DNA of 64,000 nt from Wolbachia endosymbiont (group A) of Longitarsus flavicornis (GCF_963931955.1 NZ_OZ008337.1:248001-312000); one strand, 5' to 3'; shown: positions 9,911 through 18,576, numbered from the stretch's first letter. Numbers and translations: made by a program. The notes: a model not told the origin generated them from the sequence alone.

Positions 9911-10390
9911 CTAAAATTCTTTGGACACCAAGTCAGCAATAAATTCCTCTTCAATTTCAGAATTGGTCAATTTAGTATAATAAATTAAAGCAATACTAGT
10001 AGCCATTTGTTTTAACTGATCAGTATATTCAGATTTAAATTCTGCCACTTTTTCTTCAATAAGCTTGCTCATTTTTTTGTCTTCCTCTTCTAATATATTC
10101 TTAACATTAGCTCTCATTTCTTCTACCTGAGCAAGTGCATCATCTATGATTTTTTTTGCCTGTATTCTAGCTTGGTTTAAAGCGGCATTATACTTGGCAA
10201 TCTGATCTTCCGTAAGTCTTAAAAGATGAACAGAACTATTAAAAGAATCCAATACTTCTTTACTTCTAGTGCTTATTATTTCATCTAACTTTGGCAAAAA
10301 TAAACAACTTACTACAAAAAAAAGTGAAGAAAAAAAAATTAAAAACCAAAAAACTTGAGAAAAGAAAGTTGAAACATCAAGTTGTGGCAT
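9911..10390 (-). CDS. atpF': ATP synthase F0 subunit b'
   Basis: The 159-residue protein begins MPQLDVSTFFSQVFWFLIFF, a b-type N terminus with one membrane helix, followed by LPKLDEIISTRSKEV and a charged helix with QARIQAKKIIDDALAQ. These fit the b' (b2) subunit found in alphaproteobacteria and photosynthetic bacteria. It starts only 3 bp after atpE, pointing to translational coupling, and ends 8 bp before atpF. Its role is the peripheral stator stalk of the F0F1 ATP synthase at the inner membrane. Confidence 0.9.
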   Translation of the reverse strand: MPQLDVSTFFSQVFWFLIFFSSLFFVVSCLFLPKLDEIISTRSKEVLDSFNSSVHLLRLTEDQIAKYNAALNQARIQAKKIIDDALAQVEEMRANVKNILEEEDKKMSKLIEEKVAEFKSEYTDQLKQMATSIALIYYTKLTNSEIEEEFIADLVSKEF

Positions 10391-10393
10391 CTG

Positions 10394-10621
10394 TTAAGCA
10401 GCAAATATTAATAACATTGCAAGTACAAACGCAAGCAATCCCATGATTTCAACCATGGCAGCACCAATATAAACATAACTTTTCATTTTACCTTCTGATT
10501 CAGGGTTTCTCGCAATCCCATTTAACATAGCAGAGAAGATATTAGCTATACCTAAACCAGCACCGAGCATTCCAAACACAGCTAAACCAATTGCTATAAA
10601 TTTTAAAGCTCCTAAATCCAT
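10394..10621 (-). CDS. atpE: ATP synthase F0 subunit c
   Basis: This 75-residue proteolipid forms the rotating c-ring. Two hydrophobic helices flank the polar loop RNPESEGKMK. The proton-carrying carboxylate is Glu58 in AAMVEIMGLLAF, and the N-terminal helix has the glycine-rich packing motif GAGLGIANI. Glu rather than Asp at this site is normal in alphaproteobacteria. It lies 59 bp after atpB and 3 bp before the b' gene. Confidence 0.97.
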   Translation of the reverse strand: MDLGALKFIAIGLAVFGMLGAGLGIANIFSAMLNGIARNPESEGKMKSYVYIGAAMVEIMGLLAFVLAMLLIFAA

Positions 10622-10680
10622 ATATTACCTTTAATTATTTCTTTATAATATAATTGTAAAATATTCTACAAGGAAGTCAA

Positions 10681-11406
10681 TTACTTTACTGCATCTGACA
10701 AATATACACATGTTAATATAGTAAATATATAAGCTTGTAAAATTGCAACAAATACTTCAAACCCTATCAATGCAATTATGAACAAAAACGGCGCAGGAGT
10801 GAGAAATATGTTCATATTTACAATAAACCCTGCTATCACTTTGATGATTGTATGACCCGCAATCATATTTGCTGCAAGCCTTATTGATAGGCTAATCGGC
10901 CTTACTAAATAAGCAAACAACTTAATAATAATTATTATAGGTGCAAGCCACGAAGGAGTTCCTTTTGGTAGCAATATGCGTAAAAATTCTACTCCCCTTT
11001 CTTTAAATCCAACAATCGTTATATAAGTAAAAACTACCATCGATAAAGCGAAGGTGACTATCACATGACTTGTGACCGTGAAACTATAAGGAAGAACACC
11101 AACCAAATTACATGATAAAATGAAAATAAACACTGTAAATATCAATGGAATGTGCTGCAAGCCTTTGCTTCCAGTGTTACTTTCTATTATTGAAATAACA
11201 AAATCATATACATACTCAACTGCAGCTTGCAAATATCCTGGTATTACTGACCCCTTCTTTATTCCAAAAAGCAAAAAGAGTATCATCAATATCACCGAAA
11301 TCATCATGAAAAGAGATGAATTGGTAAAGCTTACGTCATACCCAAATAACCTAGGTAACTCTATTATCGTATATACTTTAAATTGCTCTAGCGGATTTAA
11401 CGCCAT
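10681..11406 (-). CDS. atpB: ATP synthase F0 subunit a
   Basis: Subunit a forms the proton half-channels against the c-ring. I choose ATG 11406 (MALNPLEQFKVYTIIELP). A longer frame from 11469 adds 21 residues not typical of the family. The protein has 241 residues and five or six membrane helices. The essential arginine is in SLSIRLAANMIAGH, and PYSFTVTSH is the usual loop signature. It is the first gene of the cluster; no atpI precedes it in the window. Confidence 0.95.
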   Translation of the reverse strand: MALNPLEQFKVYTIIELPRLFGYDVSFTNSSLFMMISVILMILFLLFGIKKGSVIPGYLQAAVEYVYDFVISIIESNTGSKGLQHIPLIFTVFIFILSCNLVGVLPYSFTVTSHVIVTFALSMVVFTYITIVGFKERGVEFLRILLPKGTPSWLAPIIIIIKLFAYLVRPISLSIRLAANMIAGHTIIKVIAGFIVNMNIFLTPAPFLFIIALIGFEVFVAILQAYIFTILTCVYLSDAVK

Positions 11407-11635
11407 TTTGACCCTATGTACTTGAACTATAACAGTAAATAAAGTATGAATTTTATAGGACAAAGTCAAGGGTTAAGATAAGGCTCTGTGTTATTATAAC
11501 ATTGATACATTAACAAAATATGTAATTAGAGTGTTAATTACAGTCAGCTCTGTATTTTAAAATTTACTAATCTTATTAAATTATTTGACTTAACATCTTA
11601 TTTTAATTATAATTTAATTTTTAGTGAGGTATATA

Positions 11636-11902
11636 ATGAACGAAATAGATTTTATTAACGCTAATCATCCCTTAAATTTAGAGCAGGAATTTGGTAACGG
11701 ATACATCAAATTGACAGATGGTTCCTTTAACGAATATACTGGCCATTATCAAATAGGAAGCGAAATACTAGATGAAAGCCATAATATGATAGGAGACTTA
11801 ACTATAGATGGCTACATTCATAGCTTCCATGCAGATAACCACAATATGAATCTTAAATTCTTTACGGAGATAGATTTAAAAGGTGATATCAAGAAGATAT
11901 AA
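11636..11902 (+). CDS. Small hypothetical protein
   Basis: An 88-residue ORF starts at ATG 11636, preceded by a GTGAGG Shine-Dalgarno-like sequence; a GTG at 11624 in the same frame is less likely. The protein (MNEIDFINANHPLNLEQEF) is acidic with alternating polar and hydrophobic residues suggestive of beta strands, and has no membrane segment. It is followed after 10 bp by a strong hairpin. I do not recognise the family. The ribosome site plus terminator supports a real, separately transcribed gene. Confidence 0.65.
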   Translation: MNEIDFINANHPLNLEQEFGNGYIKLTDGSFNEYTGHYQIGSEILDESHNMIGDLTIDGYIHSFHADNHNMNLKFFTEIDLKGDIKKI

Positions 11903-11912
11903 AGTTACAAAA

Positions 11913-11950
11913 ACTTCTGCATCATTGCTCATGATACAGAAGTCACTTTT
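11913..11950 (+). terminator. Rho-independent terminator-like hairpin
   Basis: ACTTCTG and ATCAT are paired with ATGAT and CAGAAGT across a TGCTC loop with one C/A mismatch, giving a 13-position stem at 11913-11943. CACTTTTC follows. It lies 10 bp after the stop of the small hypothetical gene. Confidence 0.6.
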
Positions 11951-12022
11951 CATTTCACTACAATAAGCTTTAAAATCACTACACTTTACATTACAATAAC
12001 TTTTTCACTTCTTTTTAGGTCC

Positions 12023-14428
12023 ATGAAATTCACATTATCTTGGTTATTAGAGTACTTAGAAACCAATGCTAGTTTAGAAGAAATTACCGATAAATTAACT
12101 CACATAGGGTTAGAAGTAGAAGATGTGATCGATAATTCCAGATTGACTGGGTTTATCGTTGCAGAGGTATTAGAAGTCGTACCTCATCCAAATGCTGATA
12201 AATTAAAATTATGTAAAGTAGATGACGGAAGTAAAATTCTACAAATAGTTTGCGGAGCAAACAATGTTAGAGAAGGTATGAAAACTGTGCTTGCATCTCT
12301 TGGTAGCACATTGCCAGAAAGTGATTTCACAATCAAGCCCACAAAAATACGAGGAGTGCTAAGTGAAGGGATGCTTTGCTCTGCTTCTGAACTTGCATTT
12401 ACTCAAGAAGAAAGTGAAGGAATAATTGAACTTTCTAATGATTATAAAGTAGGGGATAAATTTTTCAATTGTGACCCTGTAATTGATATAAATGTTACTC
12501 CAAACCGTGGAGATTGCTTAGGCATTTATGGAATAGCTCGCGACCTTGCTGCAACTGGAATTGGGACATTAAAGACTTTAAGCATTCCACAACTTACTAG
12601 CTCCATAAATTCACCAATCGATGTTGAAGTTACCGACAGGGAAAGTTTTATTAGTGGAATATACATTGCCAATGTAAAAAATCAAGAAAGCCCAAAATGG
12701 TTAAAAGATAGGCTGGAATCGATAGGAATGCGCTCCATTTCTGCAATAGTTGACATTACTAACTATATTATGATATCTTTCAGCCGCCCAATGCACGCGT
12801 ATGATGCAAAAAAAATAGAAGGAGAGCTCACAGTACGCAAAGCAAATGACGGAGAAAAATTTGCTGGTTTAAACGGTAAAGAATACTTATTAAACAAAGA
12901 CATAAGCGTTATTGCAGGTGATAAAAATATTCATGGAGTTGCTGGAATTATAGGTGGAAAGTGCAGTGGATGTACACTTGAAACTACTGATATCTTTTTA
13001 GAGTCTGCTTGGTTTGACCCTATATCTATCGCTAAATCTGCAAGGCAAATAAACATCTCCACAGACGCTAGTTACAGATTTGCACGCTCAGTTGATCCTG
13101 GATTCACTCTTGATGGGCTGGATCTTGCAACTCAGATGATCTTGGAGTTATGTGGTGGAGAGATCTCAAGCGTAGTGTCTGCCGGTAATCTAGATAAAGA
13201 ATACACCTCTGTCATTCCAGTGTGTGACACTGGGATCCAGGAAAAAACATGCCGGAATGATGCTAAGATAAGCCTTGATTACCAAGATATAAACAAGTTT
13301 GGAAGTGTATCTGTATCGCCTGATGAAGTGTTCGATATCTTAACGAAACTAGGGTTTAGTATTGATAAAAAAACCGAAGGCAATTGGAATGTACAAGTAC
13401 CAAGCTGGAGACCGGACGTGACAATACCGGCTGACCTAATTGAAGAAGTAACAAGAATATACGGCTATGACAAAATAAAAGAAGAACCACTACCAAATAA
13501 TGTTGAAGAAGTAGATAGTACATACGACAATTTGCGTATTTTGATGACAAACAGAGGGTTTCATGAAGTGCTAACCTGGTCGTTTATGAGTGAATCAACA
13601 GCTGAAAAATTTGGTTACTTGAATAAGTTATTTATCATCGATAATCCGTTTAATCATAACTTTAATATAATGAGACCAAGTATCATGCCAAATTTGTTGC
13701 AAATTACTGCCGATAATATCGCTCATGGAATATCTGACCTTGCAATCTTTGAAATTGGACCGATTTATGATAATGAAGGTATTCTCAATCAACCTAAATA
13801 TGTTTTAAGTGGAATAAGAACAGGAAATAATTTGCCGAGAAATCATTATAATACTGATAGGAAAGTAGATGTTTTTGACGCAAAGGCTGATTGCATAGCA
13901 GCTTTGGAGTTTTTTAACGTTAATTGTGATAATTTAACGATAGAGAGAGCAGAAAAAGAACATTACCACCCAGGAAAGTCAGGCACTCTCTTTTTTAAGA
14001 ATAAAGTAGCAGGTTATTTTGGAGAGTTGCATCCTAATATATTAGATCTTTTTGATATCAAGCAAAAAGTTGTAGGTTTTGAGGTAATACTAGAAAATAT
14101 TGAAAATTTACCTGCACGTAGAAAGAAATTTATCGATTATAAATACCAAAGTGTAAAGCGTGATTTTGCGTTTATTGTAAATAAGGATGTAGAAGCAGGT
14201 AACATAGTCAATATGGTGAAAAAAAGCTCAGAGCTCATCACAGAAGTTTTAGTATTTGATATATACCACGGGAATAATATAGAGCCGAATAAAATGTCTA
14301 TAGCATTGTCAGTCACTTTCTGCTCTCCAACTCACACTTTAACTGAAGAAGAAATCCAAAAAGAATCAAGTGCTATAGTTAATTTAGTATGTGAAAATAC
14401 CGGAGGAACTTTGAGAGCTTATCATTAA
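12023..14428 (+). CDS. pheT: Phenylalanyl-tRNA synthetase beta subunit with in-frame repeat insertion
   Basis: The beta subunit of the (alpha-beta)2 PheRS contains the tRNA-binding and editing regions. In order there are the EMAP-like tRNA-binding domain (about residues 40-150, with VVPHPNADKLKLCKVD), the B3/B4 editing region, a B5 domain (VQVPSWRPDVTIPADLIEEVTRIYGYD near 460), a core-like domain, and the C-terminal ferredoxin-fold anticodon-binding domain (YQSVKRDFAFIV). The 801 residues include about 18 (SVIPVCDTGIQEKTCRND, near 397-414) translated from a palindromic element at 13209-13263, just before B5. pheS is not adjacent. The stop overlaps the 3' end of the minus-strand gene next door. 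Confidence 0.96.
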   Translation: MKFTLSWLLEYLETNASLEEITDKLTHIGLEVEDVIDNSRLTGFIVAEVLEVVPHPNADKLKLCKVDDGSKILQIVCGANNVREGMKTVLASLGSTLPESDFTIKPTKIRGVLSEGMLCSASELAFTQEESEGIIELSNDYKVGDKFFNCDPVIDINVTPNRGDCLGIYGIARDLAATGIGTLKTLSIPQLTSSINSPIDVEVTDRESFISGIYIANVKNQESPKWLKDRLESIGMRSISAIVDITNYIMISFSRPMHAYDAKKIEGELTVRKANDGEKFAGLNGKEYLLNKDISVIAGDKNIHGVAGIIGGKCSGCTLETTDIFLESAWFDPISIAKSARQINISTDASYRFARSVDPGFTLDGLDLATQMILELCGGEISSVVSAGNLDKEYTSVIPVCDTGIQEKTCRNDAKISLDYQDINKFGSVSVSPDEVFDILTKLGFSIDKKTEGNWNVQVPSWRPDVTIPADLIEEVTRIYGYDKIKEEPLPNNVEEVDSTYDNLRILMTNRGFHEVLTWSFMSESTAEKFGYLNKLFIIDNPFNHNFNIMRPSIMPNLLQITADNIAHGISDLAIFEIGPIYDNEGILNQPKYVLSGIRTGNNLPRNHYNTDRKVDVFDAKADCIAALEFFNVNCDNLTIERAEKEHYHPGKSGTLFFKNKVAGYFGELHPNILDLFDIKQKVVGFEVILENIENLPARRKKFIDYKYQSVKRDFAFIVNKDVEAGNIVNMVKKSSELITEVLVFDIYHGNNIEPNKMSIALSVTFCSPTHTLTEEEIQKESSAIVNLVCENTGGTLRAYH
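13209..13263. repeat. Wolbachia palindromic element inside pheT
   Basis: A copy of the TGTCATTCCAGTGTGTGACA-type palindromic element of about 55 bp lies within the pheT frame between the editing region and the B5 domain. It contributes the peptide SVIPVCDTGIQ and has lost the second half present in the gltX copy. Confidence 0.8.
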
Positions 14429-14797
14429 GCCGCAATCGTAGTTTCCTGCTTTGGCTGTGCCAAGCTTACCTCATCTAATCTACTCCCAACCTTGAATTCA
14501 ACATCCTTAAAAAATCTATCCCACATTCCATGCAAATGCTCTTCTATTTTAGGCCATACATCATTTTTAAATGTTTCTCCTTCATCAGAAAATAAATCAC
14601 CTAAAAAAGCCCCAGCTTTCTCATAATTTGACTCGAAATGTTGAAGAAATGTCTCTACTTCCTTATAAGTATCATGTGCCGCATCCAATGCTTTTCCTTC
14701 TATACTCTCATTCTTTTTCGTGGCTGACCAACCCGTATTAATATATCCCCAACTAATTTTCAAAAAGTCCAAAATCCGCAAAAACCTATTCTCATTA

Positions 14798-15689
14798 GAC
14801 TTCTTTCAAAATTGTTAGAGGGAGTGTAAGATGAAGTATTTGAAAGCATGAAATATAAGGAAATAGAAAAGTTAGAAGGAGAAAAGTTTCGACGTTTAAC
14901 AGGGGTAAAAAAAGCAACATTTGAGCGAATGGTAGAAATTCTAGAAGTGGAGGATAAAAGAAAAAAAGCTAGAAGTGGAAGAAAAAGTAAACTTTGCATA
15001 GAAGACAGGCTACTTATGGCACTGGAATATATAAGAGAATATCGTACATATTTTCATATTGGGCAAAGCTATGGCATGAGTGAAAGTAACAGTTTTAAAA
15101 TAATAAGATAGGTAGAAGACATATTAATAAAACATCCAGATTTTGCATTACCAGGAAAAAAAGAGCTATTAAAGAGTGATGTAGAATATGAAGTTTTAGT
15201 AATAGACGGAACTGAAACGCCAGTAGAGAGACCAAAAAAAAGCAAAAGCCCTTCTACTCTGGAAAGAAAAAAAGGCATACTATAAAAACACAAATAGTAA
15301 CAGAGAAGAAGAGTAAAAAAGTCATATGCACATCTTTCTCGAATGGTAGAAAACACGATTTTCGGATGTTTAGAGAATCAAAGGTAGCAATATTACCGGA
15401 CACCAAAATCTTAGCTGATGCCGGCTACAGGGGAATGCAGAAGATACACAAAAATGTTGTATTACCGCACAGGAAAATGAAAAAGAATCCGTTAAGCAAA
15501 GAACAAAAAAAAGAGAACAGGGCACTTATGAGCCAAAGGGCAATTGTTGAAAACGTAATTGGCTTATTGAAAAGGTTTAAAATCATCTCGGACAGGTATA
15601 GAAACCGACGAAAACGTTTTGGTTTAAGGTTTAATTTGATTGCTGCAATTCACAATTTTGAGCTCCATACATGAATTTTGAAAGAAGTC
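14798..15689 (+). mobile_element. ISWpi1-like IS5-family insertion sequence, copy 1
   Basis: This is an 892-bp element with terminal inverted repeats GACTTCTTTC / GAAAGAAGTC, flanked by a TA duplication at 14796-14797 and 15690-15691. It carries a two-frame DDE transposase. Three more copies of identical length occur at 26977, 32168 and 33709. The TA target, frameshifted transposase and Wolbachia setting match what is known of ISWpi1. Confidence 0.92.
14848..15674 (+). pseudogene. IS5-family transposase, amber-interrupted (copy 1)
   Basis: The reconstructed DDE transposase is about 275 residues. The first 87 codons (helix-turn-helix region, KLEGEKFRRLTGVKKATF) end at an in-frame TAG at 15109, where the reading otherwise continues VEDILIKHPDFALPGKK. 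At 15234-15241 a run of eight A followed by G is a classic -1 slip site; slipping joins VIDGTETPVERPKKK to QKPFYSGKKKRHTIKT and then ILADAGYRG and AIVENVIGLLKRF (D, D and E of the triad). The slip site is the normal expression mode of the family. The amber codon is not, so this copy should make no full transposase unless TAG is read through. Confidence 0.85.
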
Positions 15690-15773
15690 TACTGTAATTA
15701 CTCATATTAACTCCTATAAAAAATTATAATTTTCAAAATCAACTCAGCTACATTGAAATGGTATGTGGAGAAA

Positions 15774-15806
15774 GTAATAGCCTGCTAGCAAGCTATTACC
15801 TTTTTT
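15774..15806. terminator. Bidirectional terminator-like hairpin
   Basis: GTAATAGC (15774) pairs with GCTATTAC (15792) around a ten-base loop. CTTTTTT follows on the plus strand and a weaker U-rich tract on the minus strand. It starts about 10 bp past the stop of the minus-strand 150-aa gene. Confidence 0.5.
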
Positions 15807-15807
15807 A

Positions 15808-16260
15808 TTAAAGCAATCCGTTCTCTTCACCAGTAATATGGAGTAATGGAGGAGCTTCTCCAATCTCTGGTATATCATCAAGTCTAGTCTGAAGATCTTT
15901 AAGTTTAGCGTCTATCTCGCTTGTCTTTGCGCCTATGTTTTCTATAGTTAATGACAGTGGTGTTACTACGCCATTTGTAATCGCCTCACTTATATCGCCG
16001 TTATATTTATTAATACTTTTCATCAGACCATCATAAAAATTTTTAAGATTCTTAACGCTTACCGTGATTGCCGGTATAGCATTAATCTCTTCTTCTTTCA
16101 TGACCTTGGTTATATCAATCCCATCCGGTGCGCTTTTAGTAGTAATCTTCTTTATTTCTGGTATTGCAAAATTTGGTTTATCAAACGCCGGTTTCTGAAG
16201 TTGCAATGCATTATTTGATTCAACTTCTTCACTAGAATATAATTTTATATTTTTATTCAT
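15808..16260 (-). CDS. Hypothetical protein with PEIGxAP tail
   Basis: The 150-residue protein starts MNKNIKLYSSEEVESNN behind a strong AGGAGGTAACT ribosome site. The N-terminal third is polar and Pro-rich. The C-terminal half is a predicted coiled coil (heptad-like leucines from about 75 to 130) ending in LDDIPEIGEAPPLLHI. The DxPEIGxAP tail is shared with the neighbouring 61-aa protein, which suggests a duplicated or jointly recognised end. It is the third gene of a minus-strand operon and its function is unknown. Confidence 0.7.
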   Translation of the reverse strand: MNKNIKLYSSEEVESNNALQLQKPAFDKPNFAIPEIKKITTKSAPDGIDITKVMKEEEINAIPAITVSVKNLKNFYDGLMKSINKYNGDISEAITNGVVTPLSLTIENIGAKTSEIDAKLKDLQTRLDDIPEIGEAPPLLHITGEENGLL

Positions 16261-16306
16261 AATAGTTACCTCCTATAAAAAAACTACCTATCTTTATAAA
16301 TCACTA

Positions 16307-16492
16307 CTATACAAATAACAGTGAGTCATTATTAATGTCTACTATTGTGAAGTCTGGAGCCTGTCCGATTTCTGGCATATCGTCCTTGATTTGCTTGAGC
16401 ATCTCAATCATTTCCTTGTTCTGTTTACTCTGCTCTTCAAGTTCCCCTTTTAATGCATCAATAATAGCTTTGATCTTGATTGCTGAGATCAC
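16307..16492 (-). CDS. Small coiled-coil protein with PEIGxAP tail
   Basis: The 61-residue ORF starts MISAIKIKAIIDALKGELEE and overlaps the 3' end of the 466-aa repeat gene by 35 bp. A helix or coiled coil covers about residues 5-40, followed by DDMPEIGQAPDFTIVD, the same tail motif as in the 150-aa gene downstream. The matching tail and same-strand position argue that this short frame is real. Confidence 0.6.
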   Translation of the reverse strand: MISAIKIKAIIDALKGELEEQSKQNKEMIEMLKQIKDDMPEIGQAPDFTIVDINNDSLLFV

Positions 16493-17858
16493 CGATCACA
16501 GCTGTCACTTTCTCATAAGGCAGTTTGTGAATGATGTCTTTAAGCTCTTCTGCGCCTACGTTATCCAAAAGTTCTTTAAACTGCTCATTAGACATATTGC
16601 GAGCAAAAGCTTGAAGTTTTTCTGGATTATCAACTAAAGACTTAATGATAATCTGAATCTTATTAGAATCAGTTAAATCCTGAGCAATTAATTCGAGTTT
16701 CTCATGATCAAGCTTATTAACTAAGTCTTTCAGTTGGTCTTCTTGCAGACTATTTACTAAAGCTTTCAACTGATCACCTTCTAATTCTTTGGAGAGTATT
16801 GTCAAGTGGTGCTCAGCTAAGTCTTTTGCAAGCACTGTAAATTGCTCGTCATTTAAAGTTTTAATAAGTGCTTTGAACTGATCCACTTTTAAGTGAGGTA
16901 AAATTTCTTTTACTTGCTCTGGATTTAAGTCTCTAACTAGAGCTTCAAGCTGAGCATCATTTAAAATAGGAACAATTATTTGTAATTTTTCTGGATTTAG
17001 TTCCTGAGCAAGAGTTTGTAATTGGTGATTGGTTAGATGATCTACTAAAGCTTGGAGTTGTTCATCTGTTAAGTTCTCTGCTAAAGCCTGCAACTGACTT
17101 GAGCTCAGTTCAGGAATTATTTTTTGTAGCTGTCCATCCGTTAAATTCTGTGCAAGAACCTGCAGTTGATTTGAATTCAGTTCAGGAATTATTTTTTGCA
17201 ATTGCTCGTTACTAAGGGTATTGGCAAGAGTCTTTAACTGGTTTTCTGTTAAGTTCTCAGCAAAAATTTTGGCAAATGCGTTTGATAATAGTATACTCTC
17301 TGGTATATTGGGTAGTACTATATCTCTTATCATCTGTCTCTCACCGCAGTATAACATAATGTCTTGTAATGCCTCATTGTCAGGTGAGTCGATTATATTT
17401 CCTTCCTTGTCTGAAAAATAATATTTATTGTTACCAGTATCTGACTCTTCCCATGTTACATATTGGTATTTCAGTTGTTCCGACCCAACAGTACTCCTAC
17501 AACCACTAATGACCATACCCTTCACAAAATTTGTTGCGATTGATAACTTAGCTAATGTATTACCGTAATATACAAATGCATGCTTATTGTTTACATAATC
17601 TGAGCTAGAATCGTGTTCTGCCTTGCTTGCCAGACCTTCTTCATTTTCCTCTATGCATATGAAATGGTCTCGGCAAAGATCGCCGCAAAATTTTGCAGGT
17701 AAGTTTAGTACTACATCATTTTTATCATCCAGTGGTACAAGCTCAACTTTTTTAACAGGTGTACGATGCGTTCTAGACCAATCTATGTTATGTCTAACTT
17801 GGTCTTTAAGCACCTCTTTTCCAGGCACCATCTTAAAAACATGTTTTTTTCCACTCAT
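16458..17858 (-). CDS. Protein of ~21 tandem 12-residue helical repeats
   Basis: The 466-residue protein has an unrecognised N-terminal region (about 1-195, starting MSGKKHVFKMVPGKEVLKDQ). A repeat array then runs to near the end, with a strict 12-residue period of the form L-(T/N)-x-x-Q-L-x-x-L-x-x-x (for example LTDEQLQALVDH, LTNHQLQTLAQE, LNPEQVKEILPH). I count about 21 units, the last ones more diverged. The pattern predicts short stacked helices forming a solenoid, resembling the superhelical repeats of the MgtE N domain; this suggests a protein-binding scaffold. It heads the accessory operon. No signal peptide or membrane segment is seen, and no function is claimed. Confidence 0.8.
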   Translation of the reverse strand: MSGKKHVFKMVPGKEVLKDQVRHNIDWSRTHRTPVKKVELVPLDDKNDVVLNLPAKFCGDLCRDHFICIEENEEGLASKAEHDSSSDYVNNKHAFVYYGNTLAKLSIATNFVKGMVISGCRSTVGSEQLKYQYVTWEESDTGNNKYYFSDKEGNIIDSPDNEALQDIMLYCGERQMIRDIVLPNIPESILLSNAFAKIFAENLTENQLKTLANTLSNEQLQKIIPELNSNQLQVLAQNLTDGQLQKIIPELSSSQLQALAENLTDEQLQALVDHLTNHQLQTLAQELNPEKLQIIVPILNDAQLEALVRDLNPEQVKEILPHLKVDQFKALIKTLNDEQFTVLAKDLAEHHLTILSKELEGDQLKALVNSLQEDQLKDLVNKLDHEKLELIAQDLTDSNKIQIIIKSLVDNPEKLQAFARNMSNEQFKELLDNVGAEELKDIIHKLPYEKVTAVIGDLSNQDQSYY

Positions 17859-18060
17859 GAGTATTACCTAATAAATTTAATTATAGCTATTCTAACATTC
17901 ATTGATTAATTTATTGTTAAGTTGGTATATATTAGAATTATAATAACAAACATTACTTGTGTAGAGAGAAGTTACGAAAAGCAATAGGGATTTTTAGGAA
18001 ACTAGTATAAAACACTCATGGGCTAAATAGGCTGACTTTATGATATGCTGAAACCTATAT

Positions 18061-18136
18061 TGGTGGAGGCAAGCGGGATCGAACCGCTGACCTTCTGCGT
18101 GCAAAACAGATGCTCTACCAGCTGAGCTATACCCCC
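18061..18136 (-). tRNA. tRNA-Ala (TGC)
   Basis: The minus strand reads GGGGGTATAGCTCAGC at the 5' end, with anticodon TGC in the loop TTTGCAC, T-arm GGTTCGATCC and an encoded CCA end. The acceptor stem pairs with one G-U and one T-G wobble. The 76 bases include CCA. Confidence 0.95.
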
Positions 18137-18484
18137 AGGTAATTCTTGCTTAAAGCATAAATCACTCAGGCTGAAATGCAAGAAATATTTATCTGTTAGG
18201 CTATTGCTAAATAGTGCACAAATTCTGCAGTTATGTACAATTCTCTATCTTTTTGTCTTTTCAGATTTGTACATCACACTATAAGCTTTGCCAAATGAAT
18301 CTGTGAACCGAAAATTAACAAGAAGTTTTCCTTTGGAAATTTTTTTAAATTATCCATAGATTTTTTAACTAAATTATCACTAACGCAGTATATTATATAA
18401 TTTATTTAACCACACATGAAAATTTTAGTTTGATTAAAACGGATAAAAACTGTATTGATGTTTAGTATAGCTGAAAAATGAAAT
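18137..18484. other. Intergenic spacer between two tRNA genes
   Basis: This is 348 bp of AT-rich sequence without a convincing gene. On the minus strand a stop-bounded stretch of about 34 codons (including GKLLVNFRFTDSFGKAYSVM, ending near 18250) has coding-like composition but no start codon. It may be the tail of a decayed gene. Confidence 0.35.
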
Positions 18485-18557
18485 GATCCCGTAGCTCAGC
18501 CGGTAGAGCAACTGACTTTTAATCAGTGGGTCACGCGTTCGAATCGCGTCGGGATCA
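18485..18557 (+). tRNA. tRNA-Lys (TTT)
   Basis: The acceptor stem is GATCCCG / CGGGATC. The D-arm is GCTCAGCCGGTAGAGC, the anticodon loop CTTTTAA holds TTT, and the T-arm holds GTTCGAATC. There are 73 bases and CCA is not encoded. It ends 19 bp before the nuoF start. Confidence 0.95.
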
Positions 18558-18576
18558 CTCACAAATTTTGAAAAAC

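Larger units (their letters stand above)
14425..15705 (-). pseudogene. Hypothetical 128-aa gene interrupted by IS copy 1
   Basis: Joining the flanks of the IS and removing one TA gives a continuous frame. ATG at 15705, with Shine-Dalgarno TAGGAG upstream, encodes MSNYS, then NENRFLRILDFLKISWGY and on to the stop at 14425: 129 codons including stop. The IS entered after codon 5, so the body (14425-14796) has lost its start signals. A TTG at 14781 could in principle still initiate a 118-residue form. The protein is helical and charged and is not recognised. It was the last gene of the minus-strand accessory operon. Confidence 0.75.

Noticed and set aside
18526..18576. Earlier nuoF start
   Set aside because: It lies inside the tRNA-Lys gene and adds residues unlike NuoF.
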